Assembly (NCBI GenBank): GCA_947644545.1 | Contig: CANRZW010000030.1 | Span: forward strand, 1 to 44,440 | Length of the DNA stretch: 44,440 bases | Source: an uncultured Lachnospiraceae bacterium | Lineage (GTDB): Bacteria; Bacillota; Clostridia; Lachnospirales; Lachnospiraceae | Direction of reading: 5' to 3' | Shown here: piece after piece, positions 34,642 through 42,829 of the stretch | Position numbering within the stretch: the stretch's first letter is position 1 | Layout of the letters: each line of letters opens with the position of its first letter | Made by a program: the position numbers and the translations under genes | The notes under the pieces: model-generated | Told to the model about the DNA's origin: nothing | Database searches by the model: none | Seen by the model: only the letters and a program-made list of their open reading frames with translations

Positions 34642-35481
34642 TCAGTATTCTTCTATATTGATAACCTTCGCAGATAATATGCCATAAGTCAAGATGGAAT
34701 TGGCAAACTTCTGAAATTTATCTGCAGCATCACTGACAAAGAAGCGGTACAGCTCCGTCCCCAGACCCGGTCGGTGCCCACTCTCCAGTCCTTTTTCCTG
34801 TAAAAGACGCTTCAGTTCATGAGCCGTCTCATAAGCGGGATTGACCAATGTCACTTCCGGCCCCATGATCCTTCCTATCGTGGAACGGATCATCGGATAA
34901 TGGGTGCAGCCCAGGATCAGGGTGTCGATGCCCACGTCTATCAGCTCTGTCAGATATCTCCCAGCGATCTCATCCGTCACCGGATCTTCCCATAATCCCT
35001 CTTCCACCAGCGGCACAAAAAGCGGGCAGGCCTTACCCAGCACTGCCGCATTCGGATGATGTTCCTGTATGTATCGGTTATAGATACCGCTGCCGATCGT
35101 GGCCTCCGTGGCGATCACCCCGATCTTGTCATTCTTCGTCGCACTGATGGCCGCCCTGGCGCCGGACTTGATCACCCCGATGATCGGGATATCCGCTTCC
35201 TTCTCCAGCTCTTCCAGCGCATAGGCGCTTGCCGAGTTACAGGCCACCACGATAGCCTTCACCTGCTGCGTCTGCAGAAAGCGCACGATCTGTCTGGAGA
35301 ATTTGAGGATCGTTTCCCGGGATTTACTGCCGTAGGGCACCCGTGCCGTATCCCCAAAATACACAATCCTCTCATTGGGCAGCTGCCGCATGATCTCCCT
35401 CGCCACGGTCAGGCCGCCCACCCCCGAATCAAAGACCCCCACGGGTCTGTTACACAACGCTTCCTGCTCCCTGTCACACAT
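34642..35481 (-). CDS. murI: Glutamate racemase
   Basis: 279 aa. Both catalytic cysteines of the family are present: Cys81 in VVACNSASA and Cys192 in LGCTHYP. The N-terminal GVFDSGVGGLTVAREI and YFGDTARVPYG complete the signature. It interconverts L- and D-glutamate, supplying D-Glu for peptidoglycan stem peptides. The start is preceded by a short GAGGT at three bases, so coupling to the gene six bases upstream is likely. A small hairpin overlaps its stop codon. Confidence 0.96.
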   Translation of the reverse strand: MCDREQEALCNRPVGVFDSGVGGLTVAREIMRQLPNERIVYFGDTARVPYGSKSRETILKFSRQIVRFLQTQQVKAIVVACNSASAYALEELEKEADIPIIGVIKSGARAAISATKNDKIGVIATEATIGSGIYNRYIQEHHPNAAVLGKACPLFVPLVEEGLWEDPVTDEIAGRYLTELIDVGIDTLILGCTHYPMIRSTIGRIMGPEVTLVNPAYETAHELKRLLQEKGLESGHRPGLGTELYRFFVSDAADKFQKFANSILTYGILSAKVINIEEY

Positions 35482-35487
35482 CTTACC

Positions 35488-35832
35488 TCAACCTCCACGC
35501 CGAAACCAGTTTCTCTCTTCCAGCCACTCCAACAATCTGCTGCCGATGACGATCTCGTCTCCTACAGCATCCATGATCTCCATGTAATCTGCCTCGCTGA
35601 CCGTCCTCTCCACGCCGTCCACCACAATCACCTGCTGCAGCGTATCCTCCGTAAAGCAAAGCTCCGGATACAGGATGCCCCACCACGTCAGTGCAAAAAC
35701 AACCAGCAGCGTCGTTCTCAGCCTCACATTCCGATACGCCTTTCTGACAATCCCCCTGATGTTTCTGCCAATATCCCGTCTTTCCTCTGCATCCTGATCC
35801 AATGGCACGATCTGTCCATATTCTGTCCGCAT
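35488..35832 (-). CDS. Single-span membrane protein of unknown function, upstream of murI
   Basis: 114 aa with TAGGAG upstream of the ATG. A soluble, charged N-terminal third (RRDIGRNIRGIVRKAYRN) precedes one membrane helix (TTLLVVFALTWWGILYPEL) and an acidic extracytoplasmic part (VVDGVERTVSEADYMEIMDA). I do not recognise the family. The gene ends six bases before murI and is very likely co-transcribed with it, which suggests but does not prove a cell-envelope role. Confidence 0.75.
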   Translation of the reverse strand: MRTEYGQIVPLDQDAEERRDIGRNIRGIVRKAYRNVRLRTTLLVVFALTWWGILYPELCFTEDTLQQVIVVDGVERTVSEADYMEIMDAVGDEIVIGSRLLEWLEERNWFRRGG

Positions 35833-35912
35833 TCTTTTACACTCCTATCCGCCGTCTTCTGCGGCTGTTACCTGTTATAAGGAGTGTAACCGTTTCTTCT
35901 GTCGCTATACTT

Positions 35913-36614
35913 CTAACTCCGTCTCTTCTTCACCACGTGCTCCTGCTCCAAACGAATCTGCCTGATCACAGATTTCTCCTGGTTATCGATATGGAGCCTG
36001 GCCGCCTCGGCTGCCCTGGCCTTATCCTGTTCGATAATACTCTCGTATATCATTCTATGCTCGTTCACCAGATTATCATGCCCGCTCTCATCCTTAATAT
36101 ATTCAAAGCGGTAACGATACATCTGCTCCGACAGGTTATTGATCAGCTGGATCAGCCGCGCATTGCCGGTCGCCTGCACAATAATATCATGAAAAGCCAC
36201 GTCGGCCGCCGCAATCGTCGTCGCATCCCCCGTCACCGTCGCATGGTCGAACGCATTGCACGCCTGCCTCAGCCTCTCCTTCTCCTCATCGCTGATCCTG
36301 TCACATGCCAGCTCTGCACAGAGGGCATCCAATGCCCGCCGCACTTCCAGCACATCTTTCAGGCTCTTCTCCGTGATCTGCGCCACCTCTGCGCCACGGC
36401 GCGGAATCATGATCACCAGTCCTTCCAGCTCCAGTTTGCGGATCGCTTCCCTGATCGGCGTCCTGCTGACCCCCAGCCTGTTAGCCAGATGAATCTCCAT
36501 CAGGCGTTCGCCCGGTTTCAACTCTCCGGTCAGGATTGCCTTGCGCAGCGTGTTGAACACCACATCCCGAAGGGGAAGAAATTCATTCATCACCATCTCA
36601 AACTCAGCTCCCAT
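35913..36614 (-). CDS. GntR family regulator, FCD (FadR-like) subgroup
   Basis: 233 aa from the ATG at 36614, with AAGGGAG six bases upstream. The N-terminal winged helix is typical (LRKAILTGELKPGERLMEIHLANRLGVSRTPIREAIRKLELEGLV), written here in parts: recognition helix SRTPIREAIRKL. The C-terminal all-helical FCD domain has the metal-site residues (AADVAFHDIIVQATGN and EHRMIYESI). Ligands in this group are usually organic acids or sugar acids. It lies 14 bases after ispE. A palindrome of the kind this family binds is found upstream of ispE (37665-37676), so it may regulate its own operon. Confidence 0.93.
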   Translation of the reverse strand: MGAEFEMVMNEFLPLRDVVFNTLRKAILTGELKPGERLMEIHLANRLGVSRTPIREAIRKLELEGLVIMIPRRGAEVAQITEKSLKDVLEVRRALDALCAELACDRISDEEKERLRQACNAFDHATVTGDATTIAAADVAFHDIIVQATGNARLIQLINNLSEQMYRYRFEYIKDESGHDNLVNEHRMIYESIIEQDKARAAEAARLHIDNQEKSVIRQIRLEQEHVVKKRRS

Positions 36615-36628
36615 ATCCGTCTCCCTTC

Positions 36629-37489
36629 TTAACAAAAGGTCGTCACAAATATCTGCTTTGCCAGCTTGCCGCACTCTACGGCTTCCGCGGCCCGTTCTGC
36701 CGTCTCCTTCTCCTTGAATATACCAAATACCGTCGGCCCGCTGCCGCTCATCAGTGCATTCTCCGCCCCCTGCATCTTAAGCAGTTCCCTGATCCGTTCG
36801 ATCACCGGATATTCCCGGACAGTAACCGTCTCCAACACATTGCCAAGCCTGCCGGTGATTCCACCCAGATCCTGCTTCCTCAGCGCGTCGATCATGCCGT
36901 CTATATCCGGATGCCAGGTCAGCCTGTCAGCGTGCAGGTTGCCGTAGACATAAGCCGTGGAAACATTGATATCCGGCTTGGCGATCACGAGATATGCCGC
37001 AGGCGGTGCAGGCAGAGGCGTGAGGATTTCTCCGATTCCCTCCGACAACATGGTGCCGCCCACAATACAGTACGGAATATCTGCTCCCAGCTTCACCCCC
37101 AGAGTCTGCAGCTCCGGTACGGAATATCCCAGCCCGAACAATTCATTCAGCCCGCGAAGCGTCGCGGCCGCGTCAGCACTTCCTCCTGCCATCCCGGCGG
37201 CAATCGGAATCCGCTTTGTCAACATGATATTCACACCTTCCTGAATATCCTTCTCTCGAATAAGCAGCTCCGCTGCCTTACAGATCAGATTATCTCCGTC
37301 CAGCGGCAGTTCGCCGTTATCTGTCCGCAACGCTATACCCGGCTGCTTCCTCTTCTCCAAAATCAATTCATCATACAGATCCACCGTCTGCATAATCATC
37401 TTTACTTCGTGATAACCGTCCGCCCTGCGCCGCAGGACATCCAGGCCGATATTGATCTTCGCGTATGCTCTCTGTGTGATCCTTTCCAT
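36629..37489 (-). CDS. ispE: 4-diphosphocytidyl-2-C-methyl-D-erythritol kinase
   Basis: 286 aa from the ATG at 37489; an upstream in-frame ATG at 37564 would add 25 residues before the family's usual start RAYAKINIGLDVL. The GHMP kinase ATP loop is PIAAGMAGGSADAA at 95-108, and the C-terminal SGSGPTVFGIF is the third motif. It phosphorylates CDP-methylerythritol in the non-mevalonate isoprenoid pathway, feeding undecaprenyl phosphate and quinone-type lipids. It is the first gene of a unit with the GntR regulator. GGGGGTTAGTT precedes the start. Confidence 0.95.
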   Translation of the reverse strand: MERITQRAYAKINIGLDVLRRRADGYHEVKMIMQTVDLYDELILEKRKQPGIALRTDNGELPLDGDNLICKAAELLIREKDIQEGVNIMLTKRIPIAAGMAGGSADAAATLRGLNELFGLGYSVPELQTLGVKLGADIPYCIVGGTMLSEGIGEILTPLPAPPAAYLVIAKPDINVSTAYVYGNLHADRLTWHPDIDGMIDALRKQDLGGITGRLGNVLETVTVREYPVIERIRELLKMQGAENALMSGSGPTVFGIFKEKETAERAAEAVECGKLAKQIFVTTFC

Positions 37490-37583
37490 AACTAACCCCC
37501 ATGCTTCCGCTTCGCGGAATCTTCGTACTTCGTCTTCTATGTTCTGTTTCTGCTCCGTCTCCATGCTGCTTATTACATGTACG

Positions 37584-37631
37584 ACCGATTATATGTCTGG
37601 CCGATTATATGTCTGACCGAATATTTTTCTA
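37584..37631. repeat. Two and a half copies of a 16-bp tandem repeat upstream of ispE
   Basis: ACCGATTATATGTCTG (37584-37599) is repeated as GCCGATTATATGTCTG (37600-37615), then a partial ACCGAATAT. On the minus strand each full unit contains a TATAAT, so the repeat may have duplicated a -10 element of the ispE promoter. Confidence 0.7.
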
Positions 37632-37664
37632 TATTTATTTCCAAGTTTATTTACAGGATTGCAT

Positions 37665-37676
37665 TTTGTATACAAA
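37665..37676. promoter_or_regulatory. Candidate GntR operator TTTGTATACAAA
   Basis: This is a perfect 12-bp palindrome. A second, spaced pair of half-sites (ATTGTA and TACAAT, ten bases apart) follows at about 37678-37699. TTGTATACAA-like palindromes are the usual targets of FCD-type GntR regulators. It lies about 175 bases upstream of the ispE-gntR unit. Confidence 0.5.
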
Positions 37677-37867
37677 GATTGTACTTAATTATATACAATA
37701 AGTGAGTATTTCGTCAAGTTTCATCCTTTCCTTCATTCCGAAGCGCTGTGCGCTGTGGACGCGGGCAGAATTTCAGATTCTGCTCTGCGATCAATAGAAT
37801 TTGTCCTAAACGTCCCTTTTTCTGTCATGAAAAGCAATCGAAAAATAAAGATTTCTCCATCAACTCC

Positions 37868-37895
37868 TAATTTTTCCAGAAGGACAGTACGATAT
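37868..37895 (+). promoter_or_regulatory. Possible sigma-D (flagellar type) promoter of the 206-aa gene
   Basis: TAAT (37868-37871) and TACGATAT (37888-37895) are 16 bases apart, near the sigma-28/sigma-D pattern TAAA and GCCGATAT. A sigma-A -10 (TATAAT, 37893-37898) overlaps it, but no good -35 is present. A GCGGCGG/CCGCCGC hairpin (37940-37957) lies in the leader. Confidence 0.35.
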
Positions 37896-38014
37896 AATAA
37901 TTATAGTAAACGAAATTTCTAATGTCGTTAACTATAGAAGCGGCGGTTTGCCGCCGCACAGAAATCAGAACCACAACATAAAACATCAAAATATTATTCC
38001 AAGGAGGGATACCA

Positions 38015-38635
38015 ATGAGCGTAAATGGAGTTACAAGCGGTGCTGCAAATGCTTATGATGCCTATGCTGCCGGCCAGACTACTGTGAAAACGTCCGAAGA
38101 AACCAATTCTAAGGGTAATGCTTCCAATGAAAAGGATAACGGCGTTGTCTATGAGCCTTCAAAAGAGACATCCAAAGATACAGTGACCAAGACCTACACG
38201 CAGAACACGAATCTGGTGAACAAAATGAAAGCGGATGCTGAGGCACACGCACAGCAGCTGCAGAGTATCGTTGAGAAGCTGATGACCCAGCAGGGTCAGA
38301 CCTTCGACAAGGCTAACGGCATCTGGTCCATTCTTGCCAGCGGCAATCTCAAAGTTGATGCCGCTACCCAGGCGCAGGCACAGAAAGATATCGCCGAGGA
38401 CGGTTACTGGGGCGTTGAGCAGACATCCGACAGAATCATTGATTTCGCCAATGCACTGACAGGCGGTGACCCGAGCAAGATCGAAGAGATGCGGGAAGCT
38501 TTCAAGAAGGGTTATAAGCAGGCAGAAGAGACCTGGGGCGGCAAGCTGCCGGATATCTCCCAGAGAACTTACGACGCTGTCATGGAGAAATTCGACAAGA
38601 TGGCGGAAGAAGCAGGCATGACCGTAACCAATTAA
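38015..38635 (+). CDS. Conserved protein of unknown function, 206 aa
   Basis: AAGGAGG precedes the ATG, a very strong site. The N-terminal 65 residues are low complexity (Ala, Thr, Ser, Lys, Asn) and look disordered; there is no signal peptide or membrane helix. The C-terminal part is ordered: NLVNKMKADAEAHAQQLQSIVEKLM, then DGYWGVEQTSDRIIDFANALTGGDPSKIEEM and DISQRTYDAVMEKFDKMAEE. I recall this C-terminal block from motile and related Firmicutes, where it is sometimes labelled hydrogenase-4 component G without good reason. Function unknown. Gene layout (own leader hairpin, strong terminator) suggests abundant expression. Confidence 0.85.
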   Translation: MSVNGVTSGAANAYDAYAAGQTTVKTSEETNSKGNASNEKDNGVVYEPSKETSKDTVTKTYTQNTNLVNKMKADAEAHAQQLQSIVEKLMTQQGQTFDKANGIWSILASGNLKVDAATQAQAQKDIAEDGYWGVEQTSDRIIDFANALTGGDPSKIEEMREAFKKGYKQAEETWGGKLPDISQRTYDAVMEKFDKMAEEAGMTVTN

Positions 38636-38663
38636 TTTATCAGGCAGTAAACAGATACCACCG

Positions 38664-38696
38664 GAAAGCCATGGAATCAGCATGGCTTTCTTTTTT
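38664..38696 (+). terminator. Intrinsic terminator of the 206-aa gene
   Basis: GAAAGCCATG (38664-38673) and CATGGCTTTC (38681-38690) pair perfectly around a 7-base loop, followed by a run of T. Confidence 0.9.
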
Positions 38697-38870
38697 GTCC
38701 TTCTTTTCCTATATTATTTATCTGTCATTGATCTATAAACATCTAAAAAACCATGTACCAATTCAATAATTTGGTGTGTAGTCCTTATGCACCCCTGTAT
38801 GGTAAAGTGATCTTATTACACAAATTATAAAATGGGTGATTTATAATCTGGAAGAAGGAGACCTCAATCT

Positions 38871-40610
38871 ATGAATACGACACGCCGCCGGATGGCCTCT
38901 GCCGCTGCCGTTCTGATACTGACTGCCATAATCTTATACCATGCCCAGGGGCACGCTCCCGTTTCCGGGCAGGCTGTCTATGAGAAAACCCTGACCATAG
39001 ACGTTTTCGATACGCTCGCCAACCACCAGGGTATCCAGTCCGGCTGGTTTGCAAAGCTGGTGTTGGATAAGTTCAACATGCGGCTGAACATCATCGCGCC
39101 GAACATCGCTGGCGGCGGTGACACCATGTACCAGACGCGGACTGCTGCCGGAGAATTGGGCGATCTGATCATTTGCAACGGCAACAGCAGCAGCCTGCAG
39201 GAGCTTGTCACGGCAGGACTGCTGCTTGATATGAGTGAACTGCTCAAAGACAAGGATATCATGCAGTATGGGCTTGCTATCCGTGCCCTCAACGATCCGA
39301 TCTCCGACACGGCCGTCTACGCCGTTCCCTCCGAGATATCCCTGAATAATTGTCTCGCACACAGCGAAAGTGAAGAGCCCATATACGGGCCATATCTGCG
39401 TTACGACCTGTATACCGCCATCGGTTCACCGCGCATGGAGACACTCGAAGATCTGCTCCCCGTCCTGAAAAGGATGCAGGATGCCAACCCGGTCAGTGAA
39501 TCCGGCAGTCCGGTATACGGATTCAGCCTCTTTAAAGACTGGGACGGCAATATGATGAATGCCGCCAAGCAGCCTGCCTGTTTCTACGGCTACGAAGAAT
39601 ACGGATTTCTTCTGTATAAAGTGGACGGTTCCGATTATCAGAGCATCCTGGATAAGGATTCCCTCTATCAGCGGATCCTGAAATTGTATTTTGAGGCCAA
39701 TCGGATGGGTCTGCTGGATCCGGATTCGTCCAATCAGAAATATGCCGATGCCTATCAGAAATGTGCTGACGGCAATGTGCTTTTTTCCTGTTGGCCCTGG
39801 CTGGGCAAATCGGCCTACAATACGGAAGCCCGCACCGAGCAGGGTTTAGGCTTCATGCTGGTTCCCATCGAAGATATGCAGATCATGCTCAAGGGCTGTC
39901 TTCCGCTGGGTGATGCCGCCAAAGCCATCGCCATCGGCGCCAATGCGGAGGATCCCGAACGCCTGGCGGCTTTCATCGACTGGCTCTACTCGCCGGAAGG
40001 TATCTATGCCAACAGCGCTCAACCCGTCACGGGCACTGCCGGACCGGAAGGCCTGACCTGGGAAATGACGGATGCAGGACCAGTCCTCACGCCTTTTGGC
40101 ATCAGGGCCCTTTCCAACGAAAATCCGGAGGTTCCGGTGGATTGGGGCGGCGGCACATGGAATGCCGGTATTTCCCGGCTGAACTTCACCAGTATTTCCC
40201 TGATCGACAAGGCGCCCAACGGTTATCCCTACTTCTATACGCTCTGGAATTCCTACAGGCAGCGCCCGGCCAACGCCCTGGATCAGGCGTGGCGCAAGCA
40301 TATGCAGGCTGACAGTTCTCTGGACTATCTGTTGACCAACGGCAGTTATCTGACCTGCCCCGGTATCAACTACCAGCCTCCCGGTGAGAGTTCGGAGATT
40401 GCGACACTCCGCAGCCAATGCCGCAGCGTCATCACCGAGTATTCCTGGAAAATGATATTTGCCCGCGACGAAGCCTCTTTTTACAGATTACAGAAGGAAA
40501 TGCAAAGCGCTGCCGAAAGCCTTGGCTACAGCCAGGTTCTGGAAGAAGACCTGCGAAATGCCATGGCGCAGAACGACTTGCGCGCGCAGGCGGTCAGGTT
40601 ACTGCAGTAG
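38871..40610 (+). CDS. Orphan extracellular solute-binding protein with N-terminal membrane anchor
   Basis: 579 aa with AAGGAG ten bases before the ATG. A short basic N terminus and one hydrophobic helix (MASAAAVLILTAIILYHAQG) look like a signal anchor; there is no lipobox cysteine. The rest has the family 1 solute-binding plan (GELGDLIICNGNSSSLQELVTAGLLLDMSELL near 95-125, ADAYQKCADGNVLFSCWPWLGKS, FIDWLYSPEGI). LplA/YtcQ-like proteins of this size bind oligosaccharides. No permease or ATPase genes are beside it. It is followed by GH42 and GH29 genes on the same strand, so it may capture galactose- or fucose-containing glycans, or act as a sugar sensor. Confidence 0.85.
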   Translation: MNTTRRRMASAAAVLILTAIILYHAQGHAPVSGQAVYEKTLTIDVFDTLANHQGIQSGWFAKLVLDKFNMRLNIIAPNIAGGGDTMYQTRTAAGELGDLIICNGNSSSLQELVTAGLLLDMSELLKDKDIMQYGLAIRALNDPISDTAVYAVPSEISLNNCLAHSESEEPIYGPYLRYDLYTAIGSPRMETLEDLLPVLKRMQDANPVSESGSPVYGFSLFKDWDGNMMNAAKQPACFYGYEEYGFLLYKVDGSDYQSILDKDSLYQRILKLYFEANRMGLLDPDSSNQKYADAYQKCADGNVLFSCWPWLGKSAYNTEARTEQGLGFMLVPIEDMQIMLKGCLPLGDAAKAIAIGANAEDPERLAAFIDWLYSPEGIYANSAQPVTGTAGPEGLTWEMTDAGPVLTPFGIRALSNENPEVPVDWGGGTWNAGISRLNFTSISLIDKAPNGYPYFYTLWNSYRQRPANALDQAWRKHMQADSSLDYLLTNGSYLTCPGINYQPPGESSEIATLRSQCRSVITEYSWKMIFARDEASFYRLQKEMQSAAESLGYSQVLEEDLRNAMAQNDLRAQAVRLLQ

Positions 40611-40770
40611 CGCAGCCAAAAAAGGGGATTTCTCATATAGATAAATAATGAATAAACGGCTGCAAATAAATACAAGAAAATACTAAGATAACACATTGCA
40701 GTTTCCTCCTGATTTCGATATGATATTTGTGCATTTTAATTCTATTTCCCCGAAAGGAGCCATGCATTCA

Positions 40771-42792
40771 ATGATAGAGAGCAACAAAGTAAAGAAGATT
40801 CTCTACGGAGGCGATTACAATCCGGAGCAATGGCCGGAGGATACCTGGGAGGAGGACATGCGCCTTCTCAAACTGGCGCACATCGATACCGTCACTCTCA
40901 ATGTTTTCAGCTGGGCAATGTTACAGCCCGCAGAAGATATCTACTGTTTTGATAAGCTGGACAAGATCATGGAGATGGTCACAAGACACGGCATGAAGGT
41001 CTGCCTTGCTACCTCTACAGGCGCTCATCCTGCCTGGATGGCCCGTAAATATCCGGACATCCTCCGGGTAGACGAGCATGGCCTGCGCCGCAAATTCGGC
41101 AGCCGCCATAATTCCTGTCCCAACAGCCCTACCTATCGCAAATATGCCGTGGCGCTGGCCACGAAACTGGCCAAACGATATCAATCTTACGATAACATCG
41201 TTGCCTGGCACGTTTCCAATGAATATGGCGGCGAATGCTACTGTGAGAATTGCGAGCGGGCTTTCCGTAAATGGCTGAAAGACAAATATCAGACCATCGA
41301 AGCGGTCAACGAAGCCTGGGACACCGCTTTCTGGGGCCATACTTTCTACGACTTTGAAGATATTGTCGTTCCCAATATGCTCTCCGAACATTTTGGGCAG
41401 AATGACAGGACGAATTTCCAGGGCATCTCTCTGGACTACAAACGTTTTAATTCCGAGAGCATCCTGAATGCTTACCGCCTGGAATATGACGCGCTCCATG
41501 CCGTTACCCCGGATATTCCGATCACCACCAATCTGATGGGCACCTATCAGCCGCTGGATTACCAAATGTGGGCGAAATACATGGATTTCATATCCTGGGA
41601 CAATTATCCCGCCTATAACGCCACGCCGGAAGAAGCCGCGATGCGCCACGATCTGATGCGTGGCCTCAAGCAGGGCAAACCCTGGGCGCTGATGGAGCAG
41701 ACCCCCAGCGTGACCAACTGGCATCCCTACAATGCCCTCAAACGGCCGGGCGTCATGCGTCTGTGGAGTTATCAGGCGGTAGCCCACGGTGCGGATACCG
41801 TGATGTTTTTCCAGATGAAACGCAGTATCGGCGCCTGCGAGAAATATCATGGCGCCGTGATCGATCACGCCGGACATGAGAATACCCGTGTCTTCCGGGA
41901 AGTAGCTTCCCTGGGCGCCGAGCTTGAGAAGATCGGTTCCCTGACGCTGGGCGCAAGGAGCAATGCCAAAGCGGCTATCGTCTTTGACTGGGATAACTGG
42001 TGGGCAACAGATTATTCCGCCGGTCCTACGGTCCGACTAAAGTACTGTGATGAGATCTTCCATTACTATAAAGCGTTCAGCAACCTGAACATTTCCGTGG
42101 ATCTTATCAGTGTGGAGGACGACCTTACGCCCTACTCGCTGGTGATCGCACCGGTGTTGTATATGGTCAAACCGGGACACGACGAGCGAATCAGACAATT
42201 CGTCAAGGCGGGCGGCCGTTTCGTGACTACCTTCTTCAGCGGGTATGTGAATGACCACGATCTGGTGACTGTGGGTGGTTATCCCGGTAAATTACGGGAT
42301 ATTCTCGGTATCTGGGTGGAAGAAGAGGACGCTCTTCCTGAGGATATGCACAATAGCTTCACCTGGCAGGGCACTTCCTATCCCGCCGTGCTGCTCTGTG
42401 ACTTATTACATACAGAAGGCGCAGAGGCGCTGTGCACTTACGAGCACGATTTCTATGCCGGTATGCCCGTACTGACCCGCAACCACTTCGGCCAGGGATA
42501 TGCCTACTACGTCGCTACCTGCTCCAATACGGAATTTTACCACAGATTTGTGGGTGACCTGTGCACAGAGTCCGGCATCACGCCGATCCTGCACACCAGA
42601 GAGCATATTGAAGTAACCGAGCGTACCAATGACAACGGCACCTTCCTTTTCCTTCTGAATCATGGCACACAGAGTCATACCGTCACTTTGAATCGCGCCG
42701 GTGTCGATCTTCTTACCGACAGGGAATATCAGACCGGAGACAATCTGATCCTGGCAGCTAAAGATGTTGCGATCATCAGGACGGCGCTTTAA
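40771..42792 (+). CDS. Beta-galactosidase, GH42
   Basis: 673 aa from the ATG at 40771; AAAGGAG lies about 12 bases upstream and an ATG at 40762 is too close to it. The barrel carries acid/base Glu151 (HVSNEYGG) and nucleophile Glu309 (ALMEQTPS). Four cysteines (116, 156, 158, 161) match the zinc cluster of known GH42 enzymes. A trimerisation domain with a glutaminase-like fold and a small C-terminal beta domain follow. No signal peptide, so it acts inside the cell on imported beta-galactosides such as galacto-oligosaccharides or milk and mucin fragments. It starts 160 bases after the binding protein and is directly followed by the GH29 gene. Confidence 0.95.
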   Translation: MIESNKVKKILYGGDYNPEQWPEDTWEEDMRLLKLAHIDTVTLNVFSWAMLQPAEDIYCFDKLDKIMEMVTRHGMKVCLATSTGAHPAWMARKYPDILRVDEHGLRRKFGSRHNSCPNSPTYRKYAVALATKLAKRYQSYDNIVAWHVSNEYGGECYCENCERAFRKWLKDKYQTIEAVNEAWDTAFWGHTFYDFEDIVVPNMLSEHFGQNDRTNFQGISLDYKRFNSESILNAYRLEYDALHAVTPDIPITTNLMGTYQPLDYQMWAKYMDFISWDNYPAYNATPEEAAMRHDLMRGLKQGKPWALMEQTPSVTNWHPYNALKRPGVMRLWSYQAVAHGADTVMFFQMKRSIGACEKYHGAVIDHAGHENTRVFREVASLGAELEKIGSLTLGARSNAKAAIVFDWDNWWATDYSAGPTVRLKYCDEIFHYYKAFSNLNISVDLISVEDDLTPYSLVIAPVLYMVKPGHDERIRQFVKAGGRFVTTFFSGYVNDHDLVTVGGYPGKLRDILGIWVEEEDALPEDMHNSFTWQGTSYPAVLLCDLLHTEGAEALCTYEHDFYAGMPVLTRNHFGQGYAYYVATCSNTEFYHRFVGDLCTESGITPILHTREHIEVTERTNDNGTFLFLLNHGTQSHTVTLNRAGVDLLTDREYQTGDNLILAAKDVAIIRTAL

Positions 42793-42829
42793 CACTAAGG
42801 AATGGAAGAAAGGCTGCATGGAGGAAAAT

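Noticed and set aside
38757..38775. ACCAA/TTGGT inverted repeat before the orphan binding-protein gene as an operator
   Set aside because: The arms are only five bases with an AT-rich spacer, which is common by chance; no known operator is matched.
40921..41877. Long minus-strand ORF opposite the GH42 gene (similar ones lie opposite GH29, asnS and ispE)
   Set aside because: These are shadows of strongly coding, GC-rich third-position genes and carry no family motifs.
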